Below are positions 14,492 through 22,249 of a stretch of 40,508 bases of DNA, piece by piece (the first letter of the stretch is position 1; each line of letters opens with the position of its first letter). The notes under the pieces were generated by a model. The model worked only from the letters and a program-made list of their open reading frames with translations. It was not told where the DNA came from and searched no databases. The position numbers and the translations under genes were made by a program. The DNA lies in contig JBIILZ010000024.1 of the NCBI GenBank assembly GCA_044338255.1, positions 1 through 40,508 on the forward strand. The letters are read 5' to 3'. The stretch is from CAIUVD01 sp044338255 (lineage in GTDB: Bacteria; Planctomycetota; UBA11346).

Positions 14492-16459
14492 CTATTTTCG
14501 GCGGCGCACGAGGAGGCCGGCGAACGAGAAGGCCAGGATAAGGGCTAAGCTGCCGGCTCCGCACAGACCGCCACTAGAGCCTCCCGAATCGCCGCCGGGG
14601 CTGGCGGTCGTGCCAGTCGAGGTGGTGCTCGTGGTGGTCCCGGCAGTGCTCGTGCTCGTAGTGGTGCTCGTGCTCGTAGTTGAACCACCACCCGGTGAAT
14701 TGTTGGCAATGGTGACCGTGGCGGAGGAGGCGCTGCCGACGACATAGGACGCATTCGGACTGAGTGTCAGAATGACGGTTTCGGCTGCTTCCGTAAGGGC
14801 GTCGACGAGCGGTGTCACGGAGATCGTGGTGCTCGGCGCATTCGCCGGAATGAGTGCGCTGGCAGTGATGGTCTGGTAATCGGTGCCGTTGGTGGCCGAA
14901 CCGCCGATGGTATAGGCGACGGTCGTAGCGCTCGTCGGCGGAGGTGTCATGGTGATGGTGAACACGCCCGCCGTCGGGCCAGCTTCACTGGCGGCCGCGG
15001 TGGTCGCCGCGATGGTTGCGATGACGGCTGCGGGGGTGGAGCCGGTCAAGGTCCAACGTCCGAGGCTGCCATACGAGGTGTATCCCGTCGGCGACGCGAC
15101 GAGCGGATTGCCCTCGCCGTCATTGGCGATGTGCAGGAAATAGGTGCCGGCAGCGACAGTGGTCGAGATGCCGGCGTTGACGGCACCGGCCGGCGCGGCG
15201 GCGGTGATCAGGCTACCGGAGGCAGTGTAGAGCGAAAGTTTGACGTCGAGGTTGCCGCCATGGGTATGTTCCGGGCTGAGCCAGGTGGCGGCATTCAAGG
15301 TAATCGGTCCAGCGCCGCAGCTGAAGGATACGACATCGACGTCGGAACGCTGGCCGATGATGCCGGTGGCGTTCAACGTCGTGCCGCTGATGTCGGTGGC
15401 GGTGGCGGCATTGTTGCCGAAATCATCGGCACGATAAGTCAGGTAGCTGGCGATGATGGTGAGGTCGTCCTGAAGAGCATTGTTGGCATTGTTGGCATTG
15501 TAGGCATTGAAATATTCGCCCTTCGAGAACTGTGACACATTGCGATCATAACCGGTGCCCATGATCGGCCCCCAGGAAGTGGCGCCGCTGCCGTGTCCAC
15601 CGTAATAACCATCGGGGTCGGCGTTGGTGGAATCGTGCGACAGGCCGACGTTATGGCCCATCTCATGGGCGCAGGCTTCGGCGATATAGCTCTCATCGCT
15701 GCCGAGATTGTCGTAAAAGACGAAAGCTGGGGAGTGGGTTGAGGCATAATTGGATTCGCCAAAAACACCAACATAGGCAACGCCGCCGGAACCGGGGGGA
15801 ATGACGCCGACTGAGTCCTTGGTGATCACCACGTGGCCGGTGACATTGTTTAGCGAGCCTTCCATTGCCGCCGAGTCGGTGGTCACGTCGACATTGAACG
15901 GGGCATAATCTTCAGCGACGCGTTGCCAGACTTCGAGGATGACGGTCTGTTCGGCGTCATTGAACGTTGTCGGTTGACCGTCGAGATCAAAGGGCGGGCA
16001 GATCAGCGGATTGGCAACCGTGCCTTTATTCCAGGCGGTATTGGTGACCGTGGCGCCATTGAAATCGAGATAGATGCGATTCACCGCCCCGAGTTTGCTG
16101 TGGTAGCTCGGCTGATTGGCGATCGGCACGGCCGCGCGGGCCGTGGAGGTCAGAGCGGCAGCGGCCCGGGGTCGGGCGGCCGTTGGTGCCGGCGCGCTGT
16201 TGCGGCAGGAGAAATAGACCCCGCCATTGCGATCAGCGTGCAGATCGGTGACGTCATGGTCATGAAAATGCATGCGCGAGAGCCGCGTAAGCGCATTCGC
16301 GCGAGCCGCCGGCGGGAGTGCCGCGAGCTCTTGATGGAAACGACCAGGAATGATTTCAGCCATGGTCACCTCTCGCCCACCGCCATGCATGGCTTCCGCG
16401 GCCCACGACTGCACCTGGAAAACAATACCGAGAATAAAAATTATTCGTAAGAGGCGCAT
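14492..16459 (-). CDS. secreted metzincin-type zinc metalloprotease with PPC-like, Calx-beta and C-terminal sorting tail
   Basis: About 655 residues. An N-terminal signal peptide (LLRIIFILGIVFQVQSWA) is followed by a region of about 100 residues that may be a propeptide. The catalytic domain has HEMGHNVGLSHD at 265-276 (zinc ligands H265, H269, H275; catalytic E266) and a Met-turn-like GPIMG (M300). A region of about 345-470 resembles the bacterial pre-peptidase C-terminal domain, followed by a Calx-beta domain (about 480-586) and a Thr/Ser-rich linker (587-625). The tail, GGLCGAGS plus a hydrophobic helix plus RRRK (629-655), resembles MYXO-/Synerg-CTERM type sorting signals that anchor or process exported proteins. 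Substrate unknown. The ATG at 16459 is chosen because it gives the signal peptide. No inhibitor or maturation gene is adjacent. Confidence 0.85.
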   Translation of the reverse strand: MRLLRIIFILGIVFQVQSWAAEAMHGGGREVTMAEIIPGRFHQELAALPPAARANALTRLSRMHFHDHDVTDLHADRNGGVYFSCRNSAPAPTAARPRAAAALTSTARAAVPIANQPSYHSKLGAVNRIYLDFNGATVTNTAWNKGTVANPLICPPFDLDGQPTTFNDAEQTVILEVWQRVAEDYAPFNVDVTTDSAAMEGSLNNVTGHVVITKDSVGVIPPGSGGVAYVGVFGESNYASTHSPAFVFYDNLGSDESYIAEACAHEMGHNVGLSHDSTNADPDGYYGGHGSGATSWGPIMGTGYDRNVSQFSKGEYFNAYNANNANNALQDDLTIIASYLTYRADDFGNNAATATDISGTTLNATGIIGQRSDVDVVSFSCGAGPITLNAATWLSPEHTHGGNLDVKLSLYTASGSLITAAAPAGAVNAGISTTVAAGTYFLHIANDGEGNPLVASPTGYTSYGSLGRWTLTGSTPAAVIATIAATTAAASEAGPTAGVFTITMTPPPTSATTVAYTIGGSATNGTDYQTITASALIPANAPSTTISVTPLVDALTEAAETVILTLSPNASYVVGSASSATVTIANNSPGGGSTTSTSTTTSTSTAGTTTSTTSTGTTASPGGDSGGSSGGLCGAGSLALILAFSFAGLLVRRRK

Positions 16460-16561
16460 ATGGCTTGAGTATCGAACTCGGAGGTGATGCGCAATTGACG
16501 ACTGGCGTTGTGGCCGCGCTGCGCTGGCTCGCCGGCCTCTATGACATAGCGTGTGCTGCCT

Positions 16562-17767
16562 GTGAAAACGGTCCTCGTGATTGCCTATGGCGGCGGCCAT
16601 ATGGCCTGTTTATTGCCGGTCATTGAACAGCTACGAAGCAGCAGCGACGTGCGCGTGGAAGTCGTGGCCCTGACCACGGCTGCCGCCCTGTGCGCGCAAC
16701 GTGGCATTCCTTATCGCGGTTTTCGGGATTTCCCCGAGGTCTGCGATGCCCGCGCCGAGGCCCATGGGCGGCGCCTGGCGGCATTGAATCCGCCGCATCC
16801 GCAGGTGGCTCCGGCCGAGAGCATCGCCTATTTGGGGGCCAGTTATCGCGACCTGGAGGACGCGCATGGGGCGGTCGGAGCCGCCCAGCTTTTTGCACGC
16901 GAGGGCCGCCAGGCGTTTCTGCCGGTGGCGTCGCTGAAGCGGATCCTCGCCAGCATCCGTCCGGATGCGCTGTTGGTGACGAGTGCGCCGCGCGCCGAAT
17001 GGGCGGCGGTGATCGCCGCCCGTGCCGCCGGCATTCCCGCGGTGGTGGTCGTGGATCTGTTCGGCCTGTCCGAGCAGGAGCGCCTCGTGGACCCTGCATA
17101 TGGCGATGTCATCTGCGTTCTCACCGAGGCTGTGCGCGAGCGCATTCTCGCCGGCGGACGGCCCGCGACGCAGGCCTGCGTCACCGGCAATCCGGTCTTC
17201 GATGGTCTGGCCGAGCCCGGTTTGCGCGTACGTGGCCGTGAGCTGCGACAGCAGCGGGGCTGGGATGCGGCGCGCGTCATCACCTGGGCCAGCCAGCCCG
17301 AGCCATCCGCTCCGCAGCTACCCCGACGCATCGAGGCGACCTTGATCGCGGCCCTCGCCGCGCATCCCGATTGGCACCTCGTCATCCGTCCGCATCCCAG
17401 CGATGTCTACGCCCTCCCGCCGGCGAGCGCCCAGCTCACGCTCAGTACCCGCGCCGATGATCTCCATACCCTGCTCGCGGCCAGCGATGCGGTGGTGACC
17501 ATGACCTCGACCGTTGGGCTTGAGGCGGCCTTGCTGGGGGTTCCGCTGGTGACCTGGGACGCCAGCGAGAACACCCCGTATTGCCCATATGCGAGCATGG
17601 GTCTGGCGCGTGGCGTCACCGATTTCGCGGCTCTTGCTCCGGCCCTGGTCGAGGCCCTTGCCGGTCGCGGTCCACGGGCGGAGTTGCCGCAGGTGGGCGC
17701 CGCAACCCGTCTGATCAGCGCCCGAGTACGAGAAATTTTGCAGCTCGCGAGCGCAACTAACGCCTGA
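16562..17767 (+). CDS. GT-B fold glycosyltransferase/epimerase-like protein
   Basis: About 401 residues with a GT-B style layout. An N-terminal KTVLVIAYGGGH nucleotide-loop start leads a first Rossmann-like half. The second half contains the IRPHPSD motif and TMTSTVGLEAALLGVPLVTW, seen in UDP-GlcNAc 2-epimerase-like, MurG-like and CDP-glycerol transferase-like proteins. The donor and acceptor cannot be read from the sequence. No ATG fits: GTG at 16562 gives the family-like N-terminus and GTG at 16553 is three codons upstream; neither has a good ribosome site. It diverges from the protease gene (102 bp) and precedes the legB-like gene by 157 bp. It may therefore be the first gene of the surface-glycan locus or independent of it. 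Confidence 0.65.
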   Translation: MKTVLVIAYGGGHMACLLPVIEQLRSSSDVRVEVVALTTAAALCAQRGIPYRGFRDFPEVCDARAEAHGRRLAALNPPHPQVAPAESIAYLGASYRDLEDAHGAVGAAQLFAREGRQAFLPVASLKRILASIRPDALLVTSAPRAEWAAVIAARAAGIPAVVVVDLFGLSEQERLVDPAYGDVICVLTEAVRERILAGGRPATQACVTGNPVFDGLAEPGLRVRGRELRQQRGWDAARVITWASQPEPSAPQLPRRIEATLIAALAAHPDWHLVIRPHPSDVYALPPASAQLTLSTRADDLHTLLAASDAVVTMTSTVGLEAALLGVPLVTWDASENTPYCPYASMGLARGVTDFAALAPALVEALAGRGPRAELPQVGAATRLISARVREILQLASATNA

Positions 17768-17924
17768 AAAAAGGACGTATGGTGCCGTTGCTTTTGAGGT
17801 GCCTAGCGTAACCTAGGGCGCGCTTAGCGGCGCCGTTTGAGCTTTCCAGGTGGTTAGATGACGTCCGTAGAGCGTGTGTCTTACGATTACTCCCGTCATA
17901 TTTTGTAATCCCCGTGTAGATGCC

Positions 17925-19283
17925 ATGTCCCTGTGTCTGACTCCTCGCATCGAACGCATCGCCCAAGCCGTCACCGGACGCGATGAATCTTTTTTCGCGG
18001 CCGACATCGATGCCAGCATCGATCGCCTGCGCGAGAGCATCCACGGGCGCCGGGTCCTGGTCGCCGGCGGGGCGGGATCGATCGGCTCGGCGACGATCCT
18101 CGAGCTGCTGGCCTTCTCGCCGGCGGCGGTGGCGGTGCTCGACCCTTCCGAGAACAACCTCGCCGAGCTGATCCGCACCGTGCGTTCGCAGCCCGAGCCG
18201 TTCACCGGCGAGTTCCTGGTGCAGCCCTTGGATTACGGCAGCGCCCTTGCCGCCGGCTGGTTGGCGGCGCAGGCGGCGGCGCACAGACCATTCGATATCG
18301 TCCTCAGCTTCGCGGCTTTGAAACATGTGCGCAGCGAGCGCGACCAGTTCAGCCTCTGCCGCATGTTGGAAGTGAACCTGCTCAAGGGCGATCGCTTCCT
18401 GGCCACCTGCCGCCGTCAGGGACATGGGCAGCGCGTCGGCATCTTCCTGGTGTCTACCGATAAGGCCGCCAATCCCGTGAGCCTCATGGGCGCGAGTAAG
18501 CGCGCCATGGAGCTGCTGCTCTGGGCCCACGCCCAGCCTGGGGCTCCGGCGTCGCTGCTTGATGGCGGCTCTTTGTCGGCCGGCCGTGAGTCGTCGGCCG
18601 GCCGTGAGTCGTCGGCAGGCCGTGAGTCGTCGGCCGGCCGTGAGGCTCCGCCCGTTGCCCACATCAGCACCACGCGCTTCGCCAACGTCGCCTTCTCCGA
18701 TGGCAGCCTGCCGTGGAGCTTTCTCCAGCGCTTGGAAAAGCAGCAGCCCCTGGCCGCACCCGGCGATATCCGCCGCTACCTGGTGAGCCCGCGCGAGGCC
18801 GGCCAGCTCTGCCTGTTGGCGGCATTCTGCTGTCCGCATCGGCATCTGCTGGTACCGACGCTGTCGCCCGAGAATGATCTGGTGACCTTCACCGACATCG
18901 CTGAGCAGACGTTAAAGGCCTATGGTCTGGCCCCGGCGTGGTACGAGGACGAGTCCCTCGCACGCCTGGCGGTGGCCGAGGAATACGCCCGCGGTTGCTG
19001 GCCGGTGCTGGTCACGCGCTCGGATACCAGCGGCGAGAAGGACATCGAGGAATTCGTCGGCAAGGACGAGCACGTGCGCTCGGTGGCCGGCCTCATCGGT
19101 GTGCATGCGATCGCTGGCAGCAGCGTCGATCTGCCGGCGTTTAGCGCTTTCCTCACCCTGGTCGATAATGCCTGCACCAGCGGGGTCACGCCGAGCAAGG
19201 AAGCTCTCGCCGAGGCCTTGGCGGCGGTGGTGCCCGGACTGCGTCATCAGGAAACGGGTCGCTCGCTCGACTCGAAGATGTGA
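17925..19283 (+). CDS. legB: CapD/FlmA-type nucleotide-sugar 4,6-dehydratase (LegB-like)
   Basis: About 452 residues, a soluble extended short-chain dehydrogenase of the CapD type. The NAD motif GGAGSIGS is at 48-55. The active site is the S-M-K arrangement of this dehydratase group: S177 in VSTDKAANP and M188xxxK192 in SLMGASKRAME. The fold substrate is an NDP-N-acetylglucosamine; in the legionaminic acid route LegB uses GDP-GlcNAc. The neighbouring PtmE-like guanylyltransferase and LegC support that reading. A four-copy SSAGRE repeat (residues about 218-240) sits between the active-site block and the TTRFANVAFSDG strand, where family members have a short connection. The ATG at 17925 has no strong ribosome site. 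Upstream 17768-17924 is AT-richer at its end and may hold the promoter of the locus. Confidence 0.8.
   Translation: MSLCLTPRIERIAQAVTGRDESFFAADIDASIDRLRESIHGRRVLVAGGAGSIGSATILELLAFSPAAVAVLDPSENNLAELIRTVRSQPEPFTGEFLVQPLDYGSALAAGWLAAQAAAHRPFDIVLSFAALKHVRSERDQFSLCRMLEVNLLKGDRFLATCRRQGHGQRVGIFLVSTDKAANPVSLMGASKRAMELLLWAHAQPGAPASLLDGGSLSAGRESSAGRESSAGRESSAGREAPPVAHISTTRFANVAFSDGSLPWSFLQRLEKQQPLAAPGDIRRYLVSPREAGQLCLLAAFCCPHRHLLVPTLSPENDLVTFTDIAEQTLKAYGLAPAWYEDESLARLAVAEEYARGCWPVLVTRSDTSGEKDIEEFVGKDEHVRSVAGLIGVHAIAGSSVDLPAFSAFLTLVDNACTSGVTPSKEALAEALAAVVPGLRHQETGRSLDSKM
18576..18644. repeat. 18-bp in-frame minisatellite inside legB
   Basis: Nearly four copies of TCGTCGGCCGGCCGTGAG, with one C-to-A change in the third copy, encode (SSAGRE)n. 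Copy-number change would keep the reading frame and alter a surface loop by six residues per unit. Confidence 0.93.
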
Positions 19284-19285
19284 GC

Positions 19286-20470
19286 ATGAGCACTCTCTCC
19301 GCCTCGCCTGTCTCGTCCGCCTCGCCGGCCTCGTCTGCTTCGCCCGTGCCGATTCCGCTGTGCGAACCCTACCTGCGCGGCAACGAACGGCGCTATATCG
19401 ACGACTGCCTGACCACCAACTTCGTCAGTAGCGTCGGCGTCTATGTTGATCGCTTCGAGCGCGAATTCGCCGCCTACACCGGTAGCCCGTATGCGGTGGC
19501 CTGCGTCAACGGTACCGCCGCCATCCATCTCGCCTTATATGTCAGCGGCGTCGGGGCCGGCGACACGGTGCTGGTCAGCGACTTCACCTTCATCGCCACC
19601 GCCAATCCGGTGCGCTACCTCGGGGCCGTGCCGGTATTCGTCGATAGCGAGGCGCACAGCTGGAATCTCGATCCGCGGCGCACCGTCGAGGCCCTCGCTG
19701 ATTTGGCTGGCAAGAACCAGCTCCCGAAGGCGGTGCTGGCGGTGCACATCCTCGGCCAGCCGGCTGACCTCGGGCCGATCGTCGAGGCCTGCGCGCACTA
19801 CGGCATCCCGCTCATCGAAGACGCCGCCGAGGCCCTCGGCGCGCGCTATGACGCGGATTATCCGCATCCCCAGGTCGCCGGCCGCCATGTCGGCACCATC
19901 GGCCGCATCGGGATCTTCTCGTTTAACGGCAACAAGCTGATCACCACCGGCGGTGGCGGCATGCTCACCACTGCCGACGCGGCCCTGGCCAAGCGCCTCA
20001 AGCATCTCAGCACCCAGGCCAAGCTGCCGGGCCTGGCCTTCGTCCACGACGAGGTCGGCTTCAACTATCGCCTGACCAACCTCGCCGCCGCCATGGGCGT
20101 CGCGCAGCTCGAACAGATCGCACACTTCCTGGCGCGCAAACAGCACATCGCCGATCGCTATGCGCGGCTGTGCGCCGCCAAGGGCTGGACCTATCACCCG
20201 GTGCTGCCGCGGACCACGCCCAGCCGCTGGCTGACCTCGTGCCTGGTCGGCCCCCGGCGCGATGAGCTGCTGCAGCGCCTGACCGCCGCCGGCATCGGTG
20301 CCCGTCCGCTGTGGTTGCCGCTCAGCTCCCAGGGGCCGTTCCGCGACTTCCCGCGCTATGCCACGGGCGTCGCGGCGCGGCTCGCGGCCGAGGGCTTGTC
20401 GTTGCCGTGTTCAGTGTCGCTCAGCGACGAGCAGCTCGATCGCGTCTGCGCCGTGCTGGAGTCGGCGTGA
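19286..20470 (+). CDS. legC: LegC-family PLP-dependent sugar aminotransferase
   Basis: About 394 residues of the DegT/DnrJ/EryC1/StrS fold. The PLP Lys is K217 in FSFNGNKLITTGGGGM, with D179 in IEDAAEALGA binding the pyridine ring. The block LRGNERRYIDDCLTTNFVSSVGxYVD is characteristic of the LegC/PglE branch. It would aminate the 4-keto sugar made by LegB at C4, with glutamate as the usual amino donor. The first 22 residues are a low-complexity Ser/Ala/Pro extension from an 18-bp repeat. ATG at 19286 lies 2 nt after the legB stop; a GTG at 19280 overlapping that stop is an alternative start. Confidence 0.9.
   Translation: MSTLSASPVSSASPASSASPVPIPLCEPYLRGNERRYIDDCLTTNFVSSVGVYVDRFEREFAAYTGSPYAVACVNGTAAIHLALYVSGVGAGDTVLVSDFTFIATANPVRYLGAVPVFVDSEAHSWNLDPRRTVEALADLAGKNQLPKAVLAVHILGQPADLGPIVEACAHYGIPLIEDAAEALGARYDADYPHPQVAGRHVGTIGRIGIFSFNGNKLITTGGGGMLTTADAALAKRLKHLSTQAKLPGLAFVHDEVGFNYRLTNLAAAMGVAQLEQIAHFLARKQHIADRYARLCAAKGWTYHPVLPRTTPSRWLTSCLVGPRRDELLQRLTAAGIGARPLWLPLSSQGPFRDFPRYATGVAARLAAEGLSLPCSVSLSDEQLDRVCAVLESA
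19298..19348. repeat. 18-bp repeat encoding the LegC N-terminal Ser/Ala/Pro extension
   Basis: About 2.8 degenerate copies of an 18-bp unit (TCCGCCTCGCCTGTCTCG type) encode SASPVS, SASPAS and SASPV. Synonymous differences between copies show it is older than the legB array. Confidence 0.75.
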
Positions 20471-22206
20471 GCCCGCTGATCCTCATCCCCGTGCGTGGCG
20501 GCTCGAAGGGCATCCCGCGCAAAAACCTCCAGACGGTGGCGGGCATCAGCCTCGTCGGCCGGGCGGTGCGTGCCGCGCGCGCGGCCTGCGCGCTGCTTGG
20601 CGGCGGGCGGGTAGTCGTCGATAGCGATGATGCCGAGCTGCTCGCCGAAGGGCGCCGCTGGGGCGCCGAGACGCCCTATGTGCGCCCGGCAGCATTGGCC
20701 AGCGACAGCGCCGGCAGCATGGAAGTCGTCGCCCACGCCCTCACCGCGCTCGCGGTTGATGCGCGCACGCCGATCGTCCTCGTCCAGGCCACCAGTCCGC
20801 TGGTCACCGGCGCGCACATCGCCGACTGCGTGCGCGCCTTCGACGGCGTGGTGCCGGTGGTCAGCGTCACGCCGGCGGAACATCATCCGGTGTGGTCGTA
20901 TGCGCTCGTCGACGGCGTCCTGCAGCCTTTGCTGCCGGCCCTCGCTGGCACCCGTCGCCAGGATCTGCCGGCGGCCTACCGCCTCAGCGGCGCGGTTTAC
21001 GTCGGCGCGGTCGCCGATGTCCGCGCCGGCAAGCACTTCGTGCAGCCGGGCCGCACGCGCACGGTCATCAGCACCGATCCGGCGATCGATATCGACACCC
21101 CGGCCGACCTGCTCATGGCCGAGGCTTTTGTTTCGGCGATGGCGACGGCGACAGCGCCGGAGATGCGCCTCGGCAACCAGCTCATCGGCCCCGGCCATCC
21201 CTGCTACATCATCGCCGAGGCTGGCGTCAATCACGACGGTGATTTCGACCAGGCGCGGCGCCTCATCGATGCCGCCGCCGCCGCCGGCGCCGACGCCGTC
21301 AAATTCCAGACCTGGCAGACGGAACTGATCTGCCGCCCGGGAGCTGCCACCGCCGCTTATCAGCAGAGCGCCACCGGGGCCACTGATCAGTTCACCATGC
21401 TCAAGGCGCTCGAGCTGCCGTATGCGTGGCATGCGCCGTTGCGCGATCACGCCGCCGCCATCGGCATCCAGTTCCTGTCGACGCCGGACGAGATCGTCAG
21501 TGCCCGTTTTCTCGCCGGGCTCGGCCTGCCCTTTCTCAAGATCGGCTCGGCGGAACTCGACAATCTGCCGTTGCTCGATGGCGTCGGGCGCCTCGGCCTG
21601 CCGCTGCTGCTCTCGACCGGCATGGGCGAGCTGCACGAGGTCGCCACCGCCCTCGATACCCTGCGCACCGCCGGCTGCCCAGGGGTGGCGTTGTTCCACT
21701 GCGTCAGTGATTACCCGGCGCCCTTGGCGCAGATGAACATCCGCGCCATCGCCACCTTGCGCCGGGCCTTCGGCGTGCCGGTGGGCCTCAGCGATCATTT
21801 CCCCGGCGTCGAAGCCGCTGTCGCCGCCGTCGGCATCGGCATGGATATCTGGGAGAAGCATTTCACCACCGATCGCCAGCGCCCCGGCCCCGACCATCGC
21901 ATGAGTCTAGAGCCCGCCGAACTCGCGGCGCAGATCCGCGCCGTGCGCGCCGCCGAGCAGGCCCTCGGCGACGGCCGCAAGGTGCCGCAGGCTGCCGAGC
22001 TCTCGACCCGTGCCGTGGTCCGTAAGCGCCTCTGCGCGGCGCGCGCCCTCGCCGTCGGCGAGGTCATCACCGCCGCCGATCTCACCGGCTTGCGCGCTGA
22101 AGCCGGGCTGCCGGTGTCGGCCTGGCAGGCGACCTTGGGACAGCGCGTCACGCGGGCGGTGGAACACCTCGCGCCACTGACTGCTGACGATGTGGCTCAT
22201 GTCTGA
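20467..22206 (+). CDS. legF-legI: fused CMP-nonulosonate cytidylyltransferase and nonulosonate synthase (LegF-LegI / NeuA-NeuB fusion)
   Basis: A 579-residue fusion. Residues 1 to about 225 are a CMP-sialate synthetase-like domain with the CTP loop PVRGGSKGIPRKNL (8-21), VQATSPL and a metal Asp in DIDTPADLL. Residues about 236-579 are a NeuB-type synthase starting IGPGHPCYIIAEAGVNHDGD, with AVKFQTW, QFLSTPDE, KIGSAELDN, LSTGM, GLSDHFPG and EKHFTTDR (H465). They end in a SAF antifreeze-like domain (about 522-576). The synthase part would condense phosphoenolpyruvate with a 6-deoxy-diacetamido hexose to give legionaminic or a related nonulosonic acid, and the first part would activate it with CTP. 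The GTG start overlaps the legC stop as GTGA. In most species these are separate proteins; the synthase comes second here although it acts first. Confidence 0.9.
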   Translation: MSPLILIPVRGGSKGIPRKNLQTVAGISLVGRAVRAARAACALLGGGRVVVDSDDAELLAEGRRWGAETPYVRPAALASDSAGSMEVVAHALTALAVDARTPIVLVQATSPLVTGAHIADCVRAFDGVVPVVSVTPAEHHPVWSYALVDGVLQPLLPALAGTRRQDLPAAYRLSGAVYVGAVADVRAGKHFVQPGRTRTVISTDPAIDIDTPADLLMAEAFVSAMATATAPEMRLGNQLIGPGHPCYIIAEAGVNHDGDFDQARRLIDAAAAAGADAVKFQTWQTELICRPGAATAAYQQSATGATDQFTMLKALELPYAWHAPLRDHAAAIGIQFLSTPDEIVSARFLAGLGLPFLKIGSAELDNLPLLDGVGRLGLPLLLSTGMGELHEVATALDTLRTAGCPGVALFHCVSDYPAPLAQMNIRAIATLRRAFGVPVGLSDHFPGVEAAVAAVGIGMDIWEKHFTTDRQRPGPDHRMSLEPAELAAQIRAVRAAEQALGDGRKVPQAAELSTRAVVRKRLCAARALAVGEVITAADLTGLRAEAGLPVSAWQATLGQRVTRAVEHLAPLTADDVAHV

Positions 22207-22238
22207 GGGGCTCATGTCTGAGGGGCTCATGTCTGAGG
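22194..22238. repeat. 15-bp tandem triplication carrying ribosome site and start codon
   Basis: Three perfect copies of GGCTCATGTCTGAGG, followed by GG. The first copy contains the stop codon of the LegF-LegI fusion (TGA 22204-22206). Each copy contains an ATG (22199, 22214, 22229) in the frame of the next gene and a GAGGGG that can serve as Shine-Dalgarno for the following ATG. The last GAGGGG is 9 nt before the ATG at 22250. Confidence 0.95.
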
Positions 22239-22249
22239 GGCGCACGTCG

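Noticed and set aside
16500..16600. longer N-terminus of the protease gene reaching back to about 16600
   Set aside because: The extra residues are not signal-peptide-like and would overlap the divergent gene; the ATG at 16459 gives a clean signal peptide.
17768..17924. sigma-54 promoter suggested by TGGTGCCGTTGC before legB
   Set aside because: The GG and GC elements are 7 bp apart, not the required 10, so the match is accidental.
20356..21897. 513-codon minus-strand frame opposite the LegF-LegI gene
   Set aside because: The plus strand holds complete synthetase and synthase motifs; the antisense reading has none.
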